Of a DNA stretch of 64,000 nucleotides, positions 16,986-25,521 are shown piece after piece. How positions within the stretch are numbered: the first letter of the stretch is position 1; each line of letters opens with the position of its first letter. The position numbers and the translations under genes were made by a program. This stretch comes from Microbacterium sp. SYP-A9085 (lineage in GTDB: Bacteria; Actinomycetota; Actinomycetes; Actinomycetales; Microbacteriaceae), in the NCBI RefSeq assembly GCF_009649635.1, contig NZ_WJII01000001.1, positions 248,001-312,000 on the forward strand, written 5' to 3'. Below the pieces are notes generated by a model. It saw only the letters and a list, made by a program, of their open reading frames with translations, was not told the origin of the DNA and ran no database searches.

Positions 16986-17882
16986 ATGAGTGACCTGGAC
17001 TACGTGCACCAGGACGCGGACAACGCGTCACGGAAGCACAACATTCTGTCGTTGTCGTTCGCCGAAGTCGCCGAACGGCTGAAGGAGAAGGATCAGGACA
17101 CGGTGCTGATCTCCCTCGGCAGCACGGAGAAGCACGGTGCCCACATTCCGCTCGGGACGGACAGCTACGTGACCATGGAGGTCGTCAAGCGCACCGCCGA
17201 GGCGACCGACATCCTGTACACGCCGCTGATGCCCTTCGGGTACTCCCCCCACCACATGGGCCGCCACCTCGAGGGCGCCGGCACCATCACGCTGCGCGCC
17301 GAGACGTACCGCAACATCATGCACGACATCGGGCGGAGCCTGATCTTCCACGGCTTCAAGCGCCTGATCTTCGTCAGCCACCACGGCTCGAACGTGAAGC
17401 CGATCGACGAGGTGCTGCGGCAGCTGCGGTACGAGACGAACGCGTACATCTCGTACTACAAGACGCCCACCGAGCGCGACGCGTCGTTCCTCGACGACAT
17501 CTTCGAGAACCCGCCGGAGGAGACCCCCGGGTGGCACTCCAGCGAGCTGGAGACCTCCGCGCTGATGGCCGCCGGCGAGGAACTCGTACACATGGAGCGG
17601 GCCGTCCAGGATCGCGCGCACGTCCCCGCGTACATGACGGACAAGTTCACGAAGTCCGACGGCACCGCCACCGTGAAATTCCTCGGCTCGGAGAACATCT
17701 GGGTGCCGATGGACCACCACGAGTACTGCGACACCGCAGTAATCGGCAACCCGTTCCGGTCGACGCGCGAGAAGGGGCTGCGGATGCTGGATCGCATGTC
17801 CGAGCACCTGTCTGCGTACGTGCAGGAGGTGCGCAAGTTCCCGGTCGAGACGACGGACACCGACTACCCGGGCCGGGCCTGA
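16986..17882 (+). CDS. Creatininase-family amidohydrolase/hydrolase
   Basis: A 298-residue member of the creatininase superfamily (creatinine amidohydrolase, FAPy deformylase ArfB, MftE, and the inositol-pathway hydrolase IolN). Metal-site elements are visible: GSTEKHGAHIPLGTDSY near residues 45-61 (Glu, His and Asp ligands), SHHGSNVKPI near 131 (HHG) and HSSELETS near 182 (Glu). The fold and metal ligands are well supported; the substrate is not. It is the first gene of a four-gene operon with an aldolase, a Tm-1-like protein and a zinc alcohol dehydrogenase. A ring-opening hydrolase acting after an oxidation would fit that set, but this is inference. Confidence 0.9.
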   Translation: MSDLDYVHQDADNASRKHNILSLSFAEVAERLKEKDQDTVLISLGSTEKHGAHIPLGTDSYVTMEVVKRTAEATDILYTPLMPFGYSPHHMGRHLEGAGTITLRAETYRNIMHDIGRSLIFHGFKRLIFVSHHGSNVKPIDEVLRQLRYETNAYISYYKTPTERDASFLDDIFENPPEETPGWHSSELETSALMAAGEELVHMERAVQDRAHVPAYMTDKFTKSDGTATVKFLGSENIWVPMDHHEYCDTAVIGNPFRSTREKGLRMLDRMSEHLSAYVQEVRKFPVETTDTDYPGRA

Positions 17883-17914
17883 ACGCCCACTCCGAAGCCG
17901 AGAAGGGATCCGCC

Positions 17915-18580
17915 ATGGCTTCCGATGTCGCCCCGGGCATGCTGCGGCTGCTGCGCGAAGAGCTCGTCGCGATCTCGCGTCGCGCGTACAACCGGGGCCT
18001 GGTCCCCGGCGTCAGCGGCAACAACAGCCTGCGCGTGCCGGGCACCGACCTGGTGCTGATCAAGGCGACCAGCTGCTGCCAGGGCGATATGACGGTGCAG
18101 GACACGGTGCTCGTGACGATCGCCGGTGAGGTCCTGGATACCGGGCGCAAGCCCTCCAAGGAGTGGCAGTTCCACCTCGGCATCTACCGGGAGCGCCCGG
18201 ATGTCGGCGGGGTGGCCCACCTGCATCCGCCGTACTCAGTCGCCTTCTCCGTAGCCGGCCAGGTGCCCAAGCTCGTCAACGCCGCCGCGCGTGGGCACCT
18301 GCGCCAGTTGGGCAGGGTTGACCTGATGCCCGCGGGCTCGATAGAACTGGCGGACGCGATCATCCACGAGTTCGAGAACCCGGAGGTCCACGGCGTGCTC
18401 ATGCGCGAACACGGCACCGTCACGATCGGCCCGGACCTGCGCACGGCGTACCACCGCACCGAATACCTTGAGGACAACGCCAGGATCGCCTACCTCGCCG
18501 CCCAGATCGCCGGCGTCCGGCCGGCGGAGCTCCAGCTCGCCGTCGACCTCGACCCGCTTGCCGAAGTGAACGACGGATGA
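17915..18580 (+). CDS. Class II aldolase/adducin-family protein
   Basis: A 221-residue class II aldolase family protein (fuculose-phosphate aldolase / ribulose-phosphate epimerase fold). Typical elements are GLVPGVSGNNSLRVPGTD, VAHLHPPYSVAFS (HxH zinc ligands near residue 95), and MREHGTVTIGPDLRTAYHRTEYLED near 155. A catalytic acid equivalent to the Glu of FucA is not certain, so it could be a decarboxylase or epimerase rather than an aldolase. ATG 17915 follows AGAAGGGA. The stop overlaps the start of the next gene by ATGA (18577-18580). Confidence 0.9.
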   Translation: MASDVAPGMLRLLREELVAISRRAYNRGLVPGVSGNNSLRVPGTDLVLIKATSCCQGDMTVQDTVLVTIAGEVLDTGRKPSKEWQFHLGIYRERPDVGGVAHLHPPYSVAFSVAGQVPKLVNAAARGHLRQLGRVDLMPAGSIELADAIIHEFENPEVHGVLMREHGTVTIGPDLRTAYHRTEYLEDNARIAYLAAQIAGVRPAELQLAVDLDPLAEVNDG

Positions 18581-19839
18581 CCCCCACCGTGGCCGTCGTG
18601 GCCACCGTCGACACGAAGGCCGGCGAAACGGAGTTCCTCCGCGGCGAGCTCGTCTCACGCGGGTGCCGTGTCGTGGTGGTCGATGTGGGGCTGCACACCG
18701 ACCGGTTGACGACGGGAGCGGACGACGTCGACGCCAACGCGGTGGCCGCCGCCGCCGGGAGCACGGTCGAGGGTCTGCGCACGCACGCGCGTCGCGACCA
18801 CGCGATGGCGACGATGGCGGCTGGCGCCGCCGACATCCTGAATCGCCGGCGCCGCGAGGGCGCGCTGGATGCGGTCCTCGGCATCGGCGGCAATCAGGGC
18901 ACGGCGATCGCCGCCGCCGCGATGCGGGAACTGCCCTTCGGCATGCCGAAGTACATCGTCTCCACCGTTGCGTCCGGCAACGTGCGCGGCTATGTCGGCG
19001 ACTGCGACATCGTCTTCGCGTTCTCGGTGGGAGACCTGCTCGGAGGGCCGAATGCCGTGACCGGCACGATCCTGCGGCAGGCGGCGGCCGCCGTCGCGGC
19101 GATGGCCGCCATCGGCGCAGATGGCGCCGCGGCATCCGGGCGCCGACCGCGGATCGCTATCACGGCGTTCGGAAATACCCAGCACGCCGTCGACCGCGCG
19201 ATCGAACGGTTCGGGGACGCCGGCGTGGATGTCGTGCCGTTCCACGCGTCCGGCGCATCCGGATCGGCGATGGAGCGGTTCATCGCCGATGGCATGTTCG
19301 ACGGCGTGCTCGATATGACGACCCACGAAGTGCTCGCCGAGCTGTACCCGGACGACATCTACACGCCGGTGCGGGCGGGCCGGTTGACGGCGGCCGGCGC
19401 CGCCGGTCTTCCCCAGGTCGTCGTGCCGGGCGGGCTGGAGTATCACTGCTTCGCGGCAGCCGAAACGATCCCGGAGGTGTTGCGGGAACGCCGCACCCAC
19501 TTCCACAACCCGAACAACACGAATGTGCGCTCGTCCGCCGACGAGCTGACCGCGGTGGCGCGCCTAATGGCCGAGCGGCTCAACGCGGCCAGCGGGCCGG
19601 TGGCGGTGATGATCCCACTGCTGGGCTGGTCGCAGGTGGGTTCTCCAGGCGGCGTCTTGCACGACCCCGAGACCAACGACGCGTTCGTGCGCGAGCTCAA
19701 TCGCCGAGCGGGCGCGCAATTGATGGTTCGCGAGTTGCCGCTGGCGATCAACGACGACGAGTTCGGATATCTGGCGGCTCAGCAGCTCCTGGAGTTCATG
19801 GGCATCGACCATCACCGACGTGACACAGAAGCGAGGTAG
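18577..19839 (+). CDS. Tm-1-like ATP-binding domain protein (UPF0261 family)
   Basis: A 420-residue protein matching the UPF0261/Tm-1 N-terminal domain family. The beginning VAVVATVDTKAGETEFLRGEL is the family signature. GIGGNQGTAIAAAAMRELP and PKYIVSTVASGNVRGYVGD lie near 108-145, and the second half has GLEYHCFAAAETIP and IPLLGWSQVGSPGG. The plant Tm-1 protein binds ATP and blocks tobamovirus replication, whereas the bacterial members have no firmly assigned role. Translational coupling to the aldolase gene upstream suggests a catabolic function in this pathway. Confidence 0.88.
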   Translation: MTPTVAVVATVDTKAGETEFLRGELVSRGCRVVVVDVGLHTDRLTTGADDVDANAVAAAAGSTVEGLRTHARRDHAMATMAAGAADILNRRRREGALDAVLGIGGNQGTAIAAAAMRELPFGMPKYIVSTVASGNVRGYVGDCDIVFAFSVGDLLGGPNAVTGTILRQAAAAVAAMAAIGADGAAASGRRPRIAITAFGNTQHAVDRAIERFGDAGVDVVPFHASGASGSAMERFIADGMFDGVLDMTTHEVLAELYPDDIYTPVRAGRLTAAGAAGLPQVVVPGGLEYHCFAAAETIPEVLRERRTHFHNPNNTNVRSSADELTAVARLMAERLNAASGPVAVMIPLLGWSQVGSPGGVLHDPETNDAFVRELNRRAGAQLMVRELPLAINDDEFGYLAAQQLLEFMGIDHHRRDTEAR

Positions 19840-19843
19840 TGCC

Positions 19844-20959
19844 GTGCAGACACAAGGCATCGTCGAATTTCCCCCCGTGCCGTCCCAGCTGCCCGCGACG
19901 ATGCGGGCGGCCGTGCTGTTCGGTCCCGGCGACCTGCGCGTCGTGGACCGGGACGTGCCGTCACCGGGTCCCGAGGAGGTGCTGGTGCGGGTCGCGGCGT
20001 GCGGTGCGTGCGGGACAGACCTGAAGATCCTCGACGGGCACTTCCCGCAGACGCCGCCGTACGGTCAGTTCACGCCGGGCCACGAGTGGACCGGGACGGT
20101 GGTGGCGGTCGGGTCGACCGTCGACGAGTTCGCGGTCGGCGACCACGTGTGCATCGAGGCGCACCGCGGGTGCGGACGCTGCGACAACTGCATCGTCGGC
20201 AAATACACAGCGTGCCTGAATTACAACAACGCGGCGAAGGGCCACCGGGCGACCGGGATGACCGCCGACGGCGGGTTCGCGGAGTACGCCGTGCATCACG
20301 TGTCCGCGCTGTACCGGATGCCGGCGGGGCTCACCCCGGAGGACGCCGTGCTGATCACGACGGCGGGGACGAGCCTGTACGGCCTGGACCACCTGGGCGG
20401 CTATATCGCCGGCGAGAGTGTGGTGATCTACGGCCCGGGAGCTGTGGGCATCATGGCGGCGCAGGTGTGCAAGGCGCTCGGCGCCGACACCGTGATCCTC
20501 GTCGGCACCCGGCAGTCGCGACTGGATCGGGCACGAGCCGTGGGCATCGAGCACGTGATCAACTCGCGCGAGGTCGACCCGATCGAGGCCATCAAGGAAC
20601 TGACCGGGTCCGAGGGCGCGGACCTGACGATCGACGCGTCGGGCGCCCCGCCGATCCCGCAGCTGTGCGTGGAGGGCACCAAGCGCGGTGGCAGCATCCT
20701 GTTCCTGGCGTTCTATCCCGGCCCGGTGGAGTTCGACCTGAGCGCCGCGATCCGCAAGGACATCACGTTGCACACCTCACGCGGTGAAGGCGGGAACAAC
20801 GTGAAGCGTGCGGTCTCGCTCGCGGCGCACGGCGCCCTGCATTGCAAGGAACTCGTATCGCACCGCTTCGGCCTTGAGGACATCGGCGAGGCGTTCCGCG
20901 TCATCCGCGAGCGCATCGACGACCCGATGAAGGTGGTCATCACCCCGTACCGGGAGTGA
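19844..20959 (+). CDS. Zinc-binding alcohol dehydrogenase (MDR family)
   Basis: A 371-residue medium-chain dehydrogenase. The catalytic zinc motif is CGACGTDLKIL (Cys near 49) with GHEWTGTVVAVG. The structural zinc lobe CGRCDNCIVGKYTAC is intact, and the cofactor motif is VVIYGPGAVGIMAAQV near 195-210. It resembles sorbitol/threonine dehydrogenase-type enzymes. GTG 19844 is chosen because GCGAGG lies 8 nt upstream; a start at 19820 would overlap the previous gene by 20 bp. It is the last gene of the LacI-controlled operon. Pairing of an MDR dehydrogenase with a creatininase-family hydrolase recalls IolM/IolN of the Thermotoga inositol pathway. Confidence 0.92.
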   Translation: MQTQGIVEFPPVPSQLPATMRAAVLFGPGDLRVVDRDVPSPGPEEVLVRVAACGACGTDLKILDGHFPQTPPYGQFTPGHEWTGTVVAVGSTVDEFAVGDHVCIEAHRGCGRCDNCIVGKYTACLNYNNAAKGHRATGMTADGGFAEYAVHHVSALYRMPAGLTPEDAVLITTAGTSLYGLDHLGGYIAGESVVIYGPGAVGIMAAQVCKALGADTVILVGTRQSRLDRARAVGIEHVINSREVDPIEAIKELTGSEGADLTIDASGAPPIPQLCVEGTKRGGSILFLAFYPGPVEFDLSAAIRKDITLHTSRGEGGNNVKRAVSLAAHGALHCKELVSHRFGLEDIGEAFRVIRERIDDPMKVVITPYRE

Positions 20960-20987
20960 CCGGGCCGCGCCGTGAATCCGGCCTGCA

Positions 20988-21123
20988 TCACCGATTCACA
21001 AACCCGGTCGAGCTCGTGAACGCGGCACCGATGCCAGACCCGACGGCGGATCCGACGATCGCGACCAGGAGTCAGGTGCCGAGCATCTCCGCGAGAGCGC
21101 GCCTCCAGAGCGAGTGCGTGCTC
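20988..21123 (-). pseudogene. Remnant of an aquaporin/MIP-family N-terminus
   Basis: Read on the minus strand, this gap encodes SLWRRALAEMLGT, an in-frame TGA, then LLVAIVGSAVGSGIGAA, and soon another stop. The pattern (RRxLAExLGTxLLVxxVVGSGI) is that of the first helix of MIP-family channels, including arsenic-resistance-associated ones. Only about 45 residues remain and the frame is broken, so this is a relic. The rest of the 290-bp gap (20960-21249) shows nothing else clear. Confidence 0.45.
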
Positions 21124-21249
21124 AGCGAGATTGACGCTGTTCGGGGCGGCGGGCCGCAGGTCCGCACGCGCAGCCAACACGCGCCGCGTGCGGCCATGTA
21201 GATTACGGCCACTGACGCCCGTTCTCCCCCATCGCCGAAGGAGTCGCCA

Positions 21250-21855
21250 ATGCCGGACACCACCTGCCACATGTCGATCTCGCTCGACGGCTTCGTCGCC
21301 GGCCCCGACCAGAGCCGGGACAACCCGTTGGGTCGGCGCGGAATCGAACTCCACCGATGGCACATCGGCGACGAGCGCGCCACCGAGGCGGACAGCGTCG
21401 CGGCGGAATGGCTGATGCGGCCCCGTGGTGCGTATGTGATGGGCCGCAACATGTTCGGGCCGGTCCGCGGAGAGTGGGAGGGCGATTGGCGCGGGTGGTG
21501 GGGGTCTGAGCCGCCCTACCATGCGCCGGTGTTCGTGCTCACCCATCACGCTCATGAGCCGATCCAGATGGAGGGCGGCACCACGTTCCACTTCGTCACC
21601 GATGGCTTCGACGCCGCTTTTGCCCGGGCGCTCGATGCCGCCGGCGAGGACGGCGTGGACATCGCCGGCGGCGCATCCACCGTGCGCCAGGCGCTGATGG
21701 CCGGGGTCGTCGACGAACTCACGCTTGACATCGCGCCGGTGCTGCTGGGCTCCGGCGAGCGGATCTTCGACGGCGTCGACGGTTTCGCGTTCGAGCCGGT
21801 GGAAGTGCTGCATTCGCCGCTGGCGACCCACGTCCGGTACCGCCGAACGATCTGA
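21250..21855 (+). CDS. Dihydrofolate reductase family protein (RibD C-terminal-like)
   Basis: A 201-residue protein of the bacterial DHFR/RibD-C superfamily. Visible elements are HMSISLDGFVAGPDQSRDNP at the N-terminus, YVMGRNMFGP near 60, PVFVLTHHAHEP near 93, and VDIAGGASTVRQALMAGVVDELTLDIAPVLLGSG spread over about 135-170, where the glycine turn contacts NADPH. Members reduce pterin- or flavin-precursor-like substrates, but most are uncharacterised. The gene stands alone. Confidence 0.9.
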   Translation: MPDTTCHMSISLDGFVAGPDQSRDNPLGRRGIELHRWHIGDERATEADSVAAEWLMRPRGAYVMGRNMFGPVRGEWEGDWRGWWGSEPPYHAPVFVLTHHAHEPIQMEGGTTFHFVTDGFDAAFARALDAAGEDGVDIAGGASTVRQALMAGVVDELTLDIAPVLLGSGERIFDGVDGFAFEPVEVLHSPLATHVRYRRTI

Positions 21856-21970
21856 GACCCGCCGCATCGCCACCGGAAGTCGCGTCGGCGATCGAACGCC
21901 AGCGGTGCCGCTCGTGATTCCATGAAGTCATGAGCAAGACATCCACCGCCCCCTCCCGCATGGTGTTGCG

Positions 21971-22414
21971 GTGACCACGTCACCGCCGCAGACGCCGTAC
22001 CGACAACTGATCCACGAGGTCACCGAGACTGTCGCACTGCCCCATACGTACACGCTCCTCATCTGGTGCACGACCATGGTCACGGTGGAGCACCACGGAC
22101 TGCCGGATCTGGTCTCGATCGTGCTCATGCTCGCGGGCGCCTGCGCCGCCTATGTCGGCGTGGGTCGTATCGCACATCGCCGGCACGGGGCGCGGCCCGC
22201 TGTCGAACGTCGGGCCATCGCGCACCCTTATCTCGTGGCCAGCGGGAACATCGCGACTCTGCTGGCTGCAACCGGGGTGTGCTGGGCGGTCTCGACCGTT
22301 CCGCCCGTGCACGTTGCCTGGCTGCTCACGGGCCTGGCGGGAACGACGACGTACCTGGCGGGAGTCGCTGTGCAGGCGTACGTCGTGGCACGCCTTGCAC
22401 CGGTGACGGAATGA
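21971..22414 (+). CDS. Small membrane protein of unknown function
   Basis: A 147-residue protein with four predicted membrane helices (about residues 25-40, 48-66, 87-107, 115-138). No family motif is recognised. Start GTG 21971 overlaps, as GTGA, the stop of a 14-codon reading frame beginning at ATG 21930; this short frame has no good Shine-Dalgarno. The gene is convergent with the VOC-family gene (40 bp between stops). Confidence 0.65.
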   Translation: MTTSPPQTPYRQLIHEVTETVALPHTYTLLIWCTTMVTVEHHGLPDLVSIVLMLAGACAAYVGVGRIAHRRHGARPAVERRAIAHPYLVASGNIATLLAATGVCWAVSTVPPVHVAWLLTGLAGTTTYLAGVAVQAYVVARLAPVTE

Positions 22415-22454
22415 ACCGCGACCGGTGACGGGGACCGCCGTGCCCGGGTGGGGC

Positions 22455-22880
22455 TCAGCCCGCGGCTCCGGCGCGCATCTTCTTGGCCATCTCCATCATC
22501 TCGGGCGTCGGCTGCGAGATAGCGATGATGTTGTCTTCACTGTCACTGAACCACGCGCCGCGCATGCCATCCATGTCGGCGACCCCGTCCTCGGTCTTCA
22601 GCCCCGGAAGGTCGTAGTCGTGGAAGACGACGCCGTGCGTGCGCAACTCCGTCATGTCGCGGTCGAGGTTGTCGGTCGCGAGGTTGAGTGCGGTGTTCTT
22701 GGCGGTGCCCGCGTAGTTGGTCTGATACACCAGCACCACGGTGCCGCCGATCTCGTAGAACGTGTCGCCGGACTCCCCACTGTAGACGGGGTCGCGGCCT
22801 AGAACGTCGTGCCACCAGCGCTTCGCGCGGTCGAGGTCCGCTGCCGGGAGGACGGCCGTCGCCATGAGGTTCTCGAACAT
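22455..22880 (-). CDS. VOC-family (glyoxalase/bleomycin-resistance-like) protein
   Basis: A 141-residue vicinal-oxygen-chelate protein with two beta-alpha-beta-beta-beta repeats. ATAVLPAADLDRAKRWWHDVLG is the usual first strand and helix, and GMRGAWFSDSEDNIIAI is the usual end of the second module. Metal ligands are not clearly conserved, so a binding or resistance role is as likely as catalysis. ATG 22880 follows CGAGGATC, a good ribosome site, which rules out the longer frame. The 284 bp between its start and the stop of the next minus-strand gene hold no convincing gene. Confidence 0.85.
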   Translation of the reverse strand: MFENLMATAVLPAADLDRAKRWWHDVLGRDPVYSGESGDTFYEIGGTVVLVYQTNYAGTAKNTALNLATDNLDRDMTELRTHGVVFHDYDLPGLKTEDGVADMDGMRGAWFSDSEDNIIAISQPTPEMMEMAKKMRAGAAG

Positions 22881-23164
22881 GATGATCCTCGGTCCGGGGG
22901 CGTTGTCATCCCACACCGGCCCAGCGCAGCGCCGCGGCGATTCGGGTGCGCGAATGTGGCCCCCGCGGGGAGTGTAGCGCCGCATCCGACCCTGCGGAAG
23001 TGTCGATCTCGAGCGTCGCCGTCGGCCGGACGGAGCCAAGTGCCGGGCTGCCTGCCGATGTGCAGCGCCTGTCCGCATTCGTGCGACGCGCGGGGATGTC
23101 GGTCGCGGTGCCGGTGTCGCTCACCAGCGGCGTGATCGCCAGCCGGCTCGGCCCAGGGCCTCGC

Positions 23165-23965
23165 TCATGCGGGGACCGGCGGGCGGCCCATGACGCGGAA
23201 GGAAATCGTCACCACCGCCACCGCGCCCACGGCAACCAGGGCAGCGACCGCCGCTGCCACCGAGTGTGGCTCGCCGGTCAACCGCGCCACGGCCACCCAA
23301 ACGAGCCCCCAGCACAGCGAGAGAGCGGGCGCCAGGCGCCCGAAGCTACGCCAGGCCAGTGCTGCTCCGACGGCGCCCGCCATCAGGAGCACGATAACCG
23401 CCCAGACATCCGCGGACGGGCCTCCGGTGAACCCCGCCGCAACCAGAACAGCGGTGATGTTCGCGGCGGTGGCCACACACACCCAGCCGAGATACAGTCC
23501 GATGACCCCGTCCACCAGCACGGTCTCGACCCATCCGCTGCTCCGGGTGTCGGCGCATACGAGGAACGAGAAGGCGAGGACGGCAAGCAGCAGCACGATC
23601 ACGACCACGCTGACCAGCAGCCATCCGGCCTGCACGCTGAGAATCCAGGCGGCATTCAATGCGAGGGATGCCGCCACCCAGTAGCCGAGCCGCCGTAGCC
23701 GCGGAGAGGCGGTCTGTGCAGGTAGAGCCTGCCAGACCGCGAATGCGGCCAAGCCCAGGTAGATCATCGACCAGATCGCGAAGGCGGGGACGGCCGGTGC
23801 GATCCGGGTCGCGTCTGCGGCCAGTGCACCCCCGGCCGCTTCCTGGATGGGGGTGCCGCCGAAGGCCCCGGATCCGACAGCGGCTGAGATGATCGCGACG
23901 ACGGCAACGACGATCACGACGGTCTGCCGGACGCGGTCTGCGGGGTGGATGCTGGCATTGTTCAC
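23165..23965 (-). CDS. TspO/MBR-like tryptophan-rich sensory membrane protein of the carotenoid operon
   Basis: A 266-residue integral membrane protein with about seven hydrophobic helices. The FAIWSMIYLGLAAFAVWQA and LNAAWILSVQAG blocks resemble the W-rich repeats of the TspO/MBR family, although the protein is longer than classical TspO (about 160 residues). GTG 23965 overlaps the crtI stop (GTGA) and follows GAAGGAGCC. TspO proteins bind tetrapyrroles and modulate pigment gene expression in photosynthetic bacteria. Its place as the fourth coupled gene of a crt operon suggests a pigment-linked role, but this is inference. It could alternatively be an uncharacterised family. Confidence 0.75.
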   Translation of the reverse strand: MNNASIHPADRVRQTVVIVVAVVAIISAAVGSGAFGGTPIQEAAGGALAADATRIAPAVPAFAIWSMIYLGLAAFAVWQALPAQTASPRLRRLGYWVAASLALNAAWILSVQAGWLLVSVVVIVLLLAVLAFSFLVCADTRSSGWVETVLVDGVIGLYLGWVCVATAANITAVLVAAGFTGGPSADVWAVIVLLMAGAVGAALAWRSFGRLAPALSLCWGLVWVAVARLTGEPHSVAAAVAALVAVGAVAVVTISFRVMGRPPVPA

Positions 23966-25521
23966 AGTGGCTCCTTCAACGGTCGGGTGGAGGTGTCTGC
24001 GCGCAGGCGCTTGATGACGAGTTCCGCGCTGATCAGGCACATCGGCAGACCGATGCCCGGGATCGTGCTCCCCCCGGCGTAGAACAGGCCCTCGATCTTC
24101 GCGGAAGCGTTTCGCCCGCGCAGGAACGCGCTCTGGCGAAGGGTGTGCGCCGGCCCCAGCGCACCGCCCCGCCAGGCGTTGAGCTCGTCGGCGAAGTCCG
24201 CCGGACCCGCCGTGCGTCGCACGACTATCCGCTCGCGCAGGTCGGGGATGTCCGCCCACGCGGCGATCTGCTCGACGGCGTCATCGGCGACCCGTTCCAC
24301 AACCGGGTCTCCCCCACCGGATTCGCCCCCATGTCCGATGGTGACGTCGGCGGGTACCGGCACCAGCAAGAACAGGTTCTCACAGCCGTCCGGAGCCACC
24401 GTGGGATCGGTCGCACTGGGCCGACATACGTACATCGACGCGGGACGGGGTATCGCGGTCGGGGTGTGGAAGATCGCTGCGAAGTTGTCCTCCCAGTCCT
24501 TCGTGAACAGCAGAGTGTGGTGGGCGAGTTGCGGCAGCTCGCCGGTGACACCCAGGCAGACCACCACGGCGCCCGGGCCGGGGGATCGCTTCTCCCACCA
24601 TCGCTCGGGATAGGTCTGCAGTCGCCTCGGCAGAAGAGCGGTCTCGGTGTGGTGCAGGTCGGCGGTCGAGACGACGCAGTCAGCGGCCACGGTCTCGGCA
24701 CGGCCGGCGACATCCTCGATCCGGACGCCGGTGACCCGTGCCTTGCCTGACCGGGTGATCGTCTCGATCGCGGTCGCGGTCACTCCGGTACGGATCACCA
24801 CTCCCGCCCCGACCGCAAGCCCGCGGATGCGCTCAATGACGCGAGCGATCCCGCCGATCGGGTACCACACGCCCTGGTCCAGATCGAGATGGCTCATCAG
24901 GTGATAGAGACTGGGCGTGAGATGGGGCGCGGACCCGAGGAAGACTGCCGGGTATCCGAGGATCTGTCGCAGTCGCCGGTCTGCGAACGAGCGCGCGACG
25001 AAAGAGTCCAGAGGTTCCCGCAGAAGCCGGGGCAACCGCGTCGCTCTGGCAAGCACGGCTCGGGTCACGAGGGGGCGATAGGCGGCGAAGGTGGTGTACA
25101 GGAACGAGTCCAGCGCCAGCCGATATGTGTCCGCGGCGGAATCCAGATACCGCACGAGCCTGAGGCCTGCACCCGGTTCGATTCGCTCGAACAGGTCGGT
25201 CACCGCCCGCCGGCCGCTGCGCACATCGACGGGGAGATCGTCGTCCTGAAACAGCACCCGGTAGCCGGGGTCGAGCAGTTGCAGGTCGAGCTGGGCCGGA
25301 GTCCTGGTGCCCATCAGGTGGAAGAAGTGATCGAAGACCTCGGGCATGAGATACCACGACGGTCCCGTGTCGAACCGGAAGCCCGCCTTCTCCCACGACC
25401 CGGCGCGGCCGCCGACCTGGTCCCGGGCTTCGAGCAGCGTCACGTCATAGCCGGAGCGCGCAAGCAACGCAGACGAGGCGAGGCCGGCGATGCCCGCGCC
25501 GATCACGACGGCTCGGCTCAC
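23962..25521 (-). CDS. crtI: Phytoene desaturase CrtI
   Basis: A 519-residue FAD-dependent phytoene desaturase converting phytoene to lycopene. The N-terminal dinucleotide motif is VVIGAGIAGLASSALLARSG (residues 5-24), followed by EARDQVGGRAGSWEKAGFRFDTGPSWYLMPE in separate short blocks. The C-terminal carotenoid-desaturase signature is FYAGGSTIPGIGLPMCLIS. Length is normal. The start ATG overlaps the crtB stop and its stop overlaps the TspO-like gene, so crtE-crtB-crtI-tspO are one coupled operon. The number of desaturation steps (three or four) cannot be read from sequence; the downstream cyclases imply lycopene. Confidence 0.95.
   Translation of the reverse strand: MSRAVVIGAGIAGLASSALLARSGYDVTLLEARDQVGGRAGSWEKAGFRFDTGPSWYLMPEVFDHFFHLMGTRTPAQLDLQLLDPGYRVLFQDDDLPVDVRSGRRAVTDLFERIEPGAGLRLVRYLDSAADTYRLALDSFLYTTFAAYRPLVTRAVLARATRLPRLLREPLDSFVARSFADRRLRQILGYPAVFLGSAPHLTPSLYHLMSHLDLDQGVWYPIGGIARVIERIRGLAVGAGVVIRTGVTATAIETITRSGKARVTGVRIEDVAGRAETVAADCVVSTADLHHTETALLPRRLQTYPERWWEKRSPGPGAVVVCLGVTGELPQLAHHTLLFTKDWEDNFAAIFHTPTAIPRPASMYVCRPSATDPTVAPDGCENLFLLVPVPADVTIGHGGESGGGDPVVERVADDAVEQIAAWADIPDLRERIVVRRTAGPADFADELNAWRGGALGPAHTLRQSAFLRGRNASAKIEGLFYAGGSTIPGIGLPMCLISAELVIKRLRADTSTRPLKEPL

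Noticed and set aside
21930-21974. 14-codon upstream ORF overlapping the start of the small membrane gene
   Set aside because: No convincing ribosome site and no recognisable attenuation structure; kept only as a note in that gene's entry.
22881-23164. Possible gene in the gap between the VOC and TspO-like genes
   Set aside because: Short frames on both strands lack ribosome sites, motifs and coding-like third positions.
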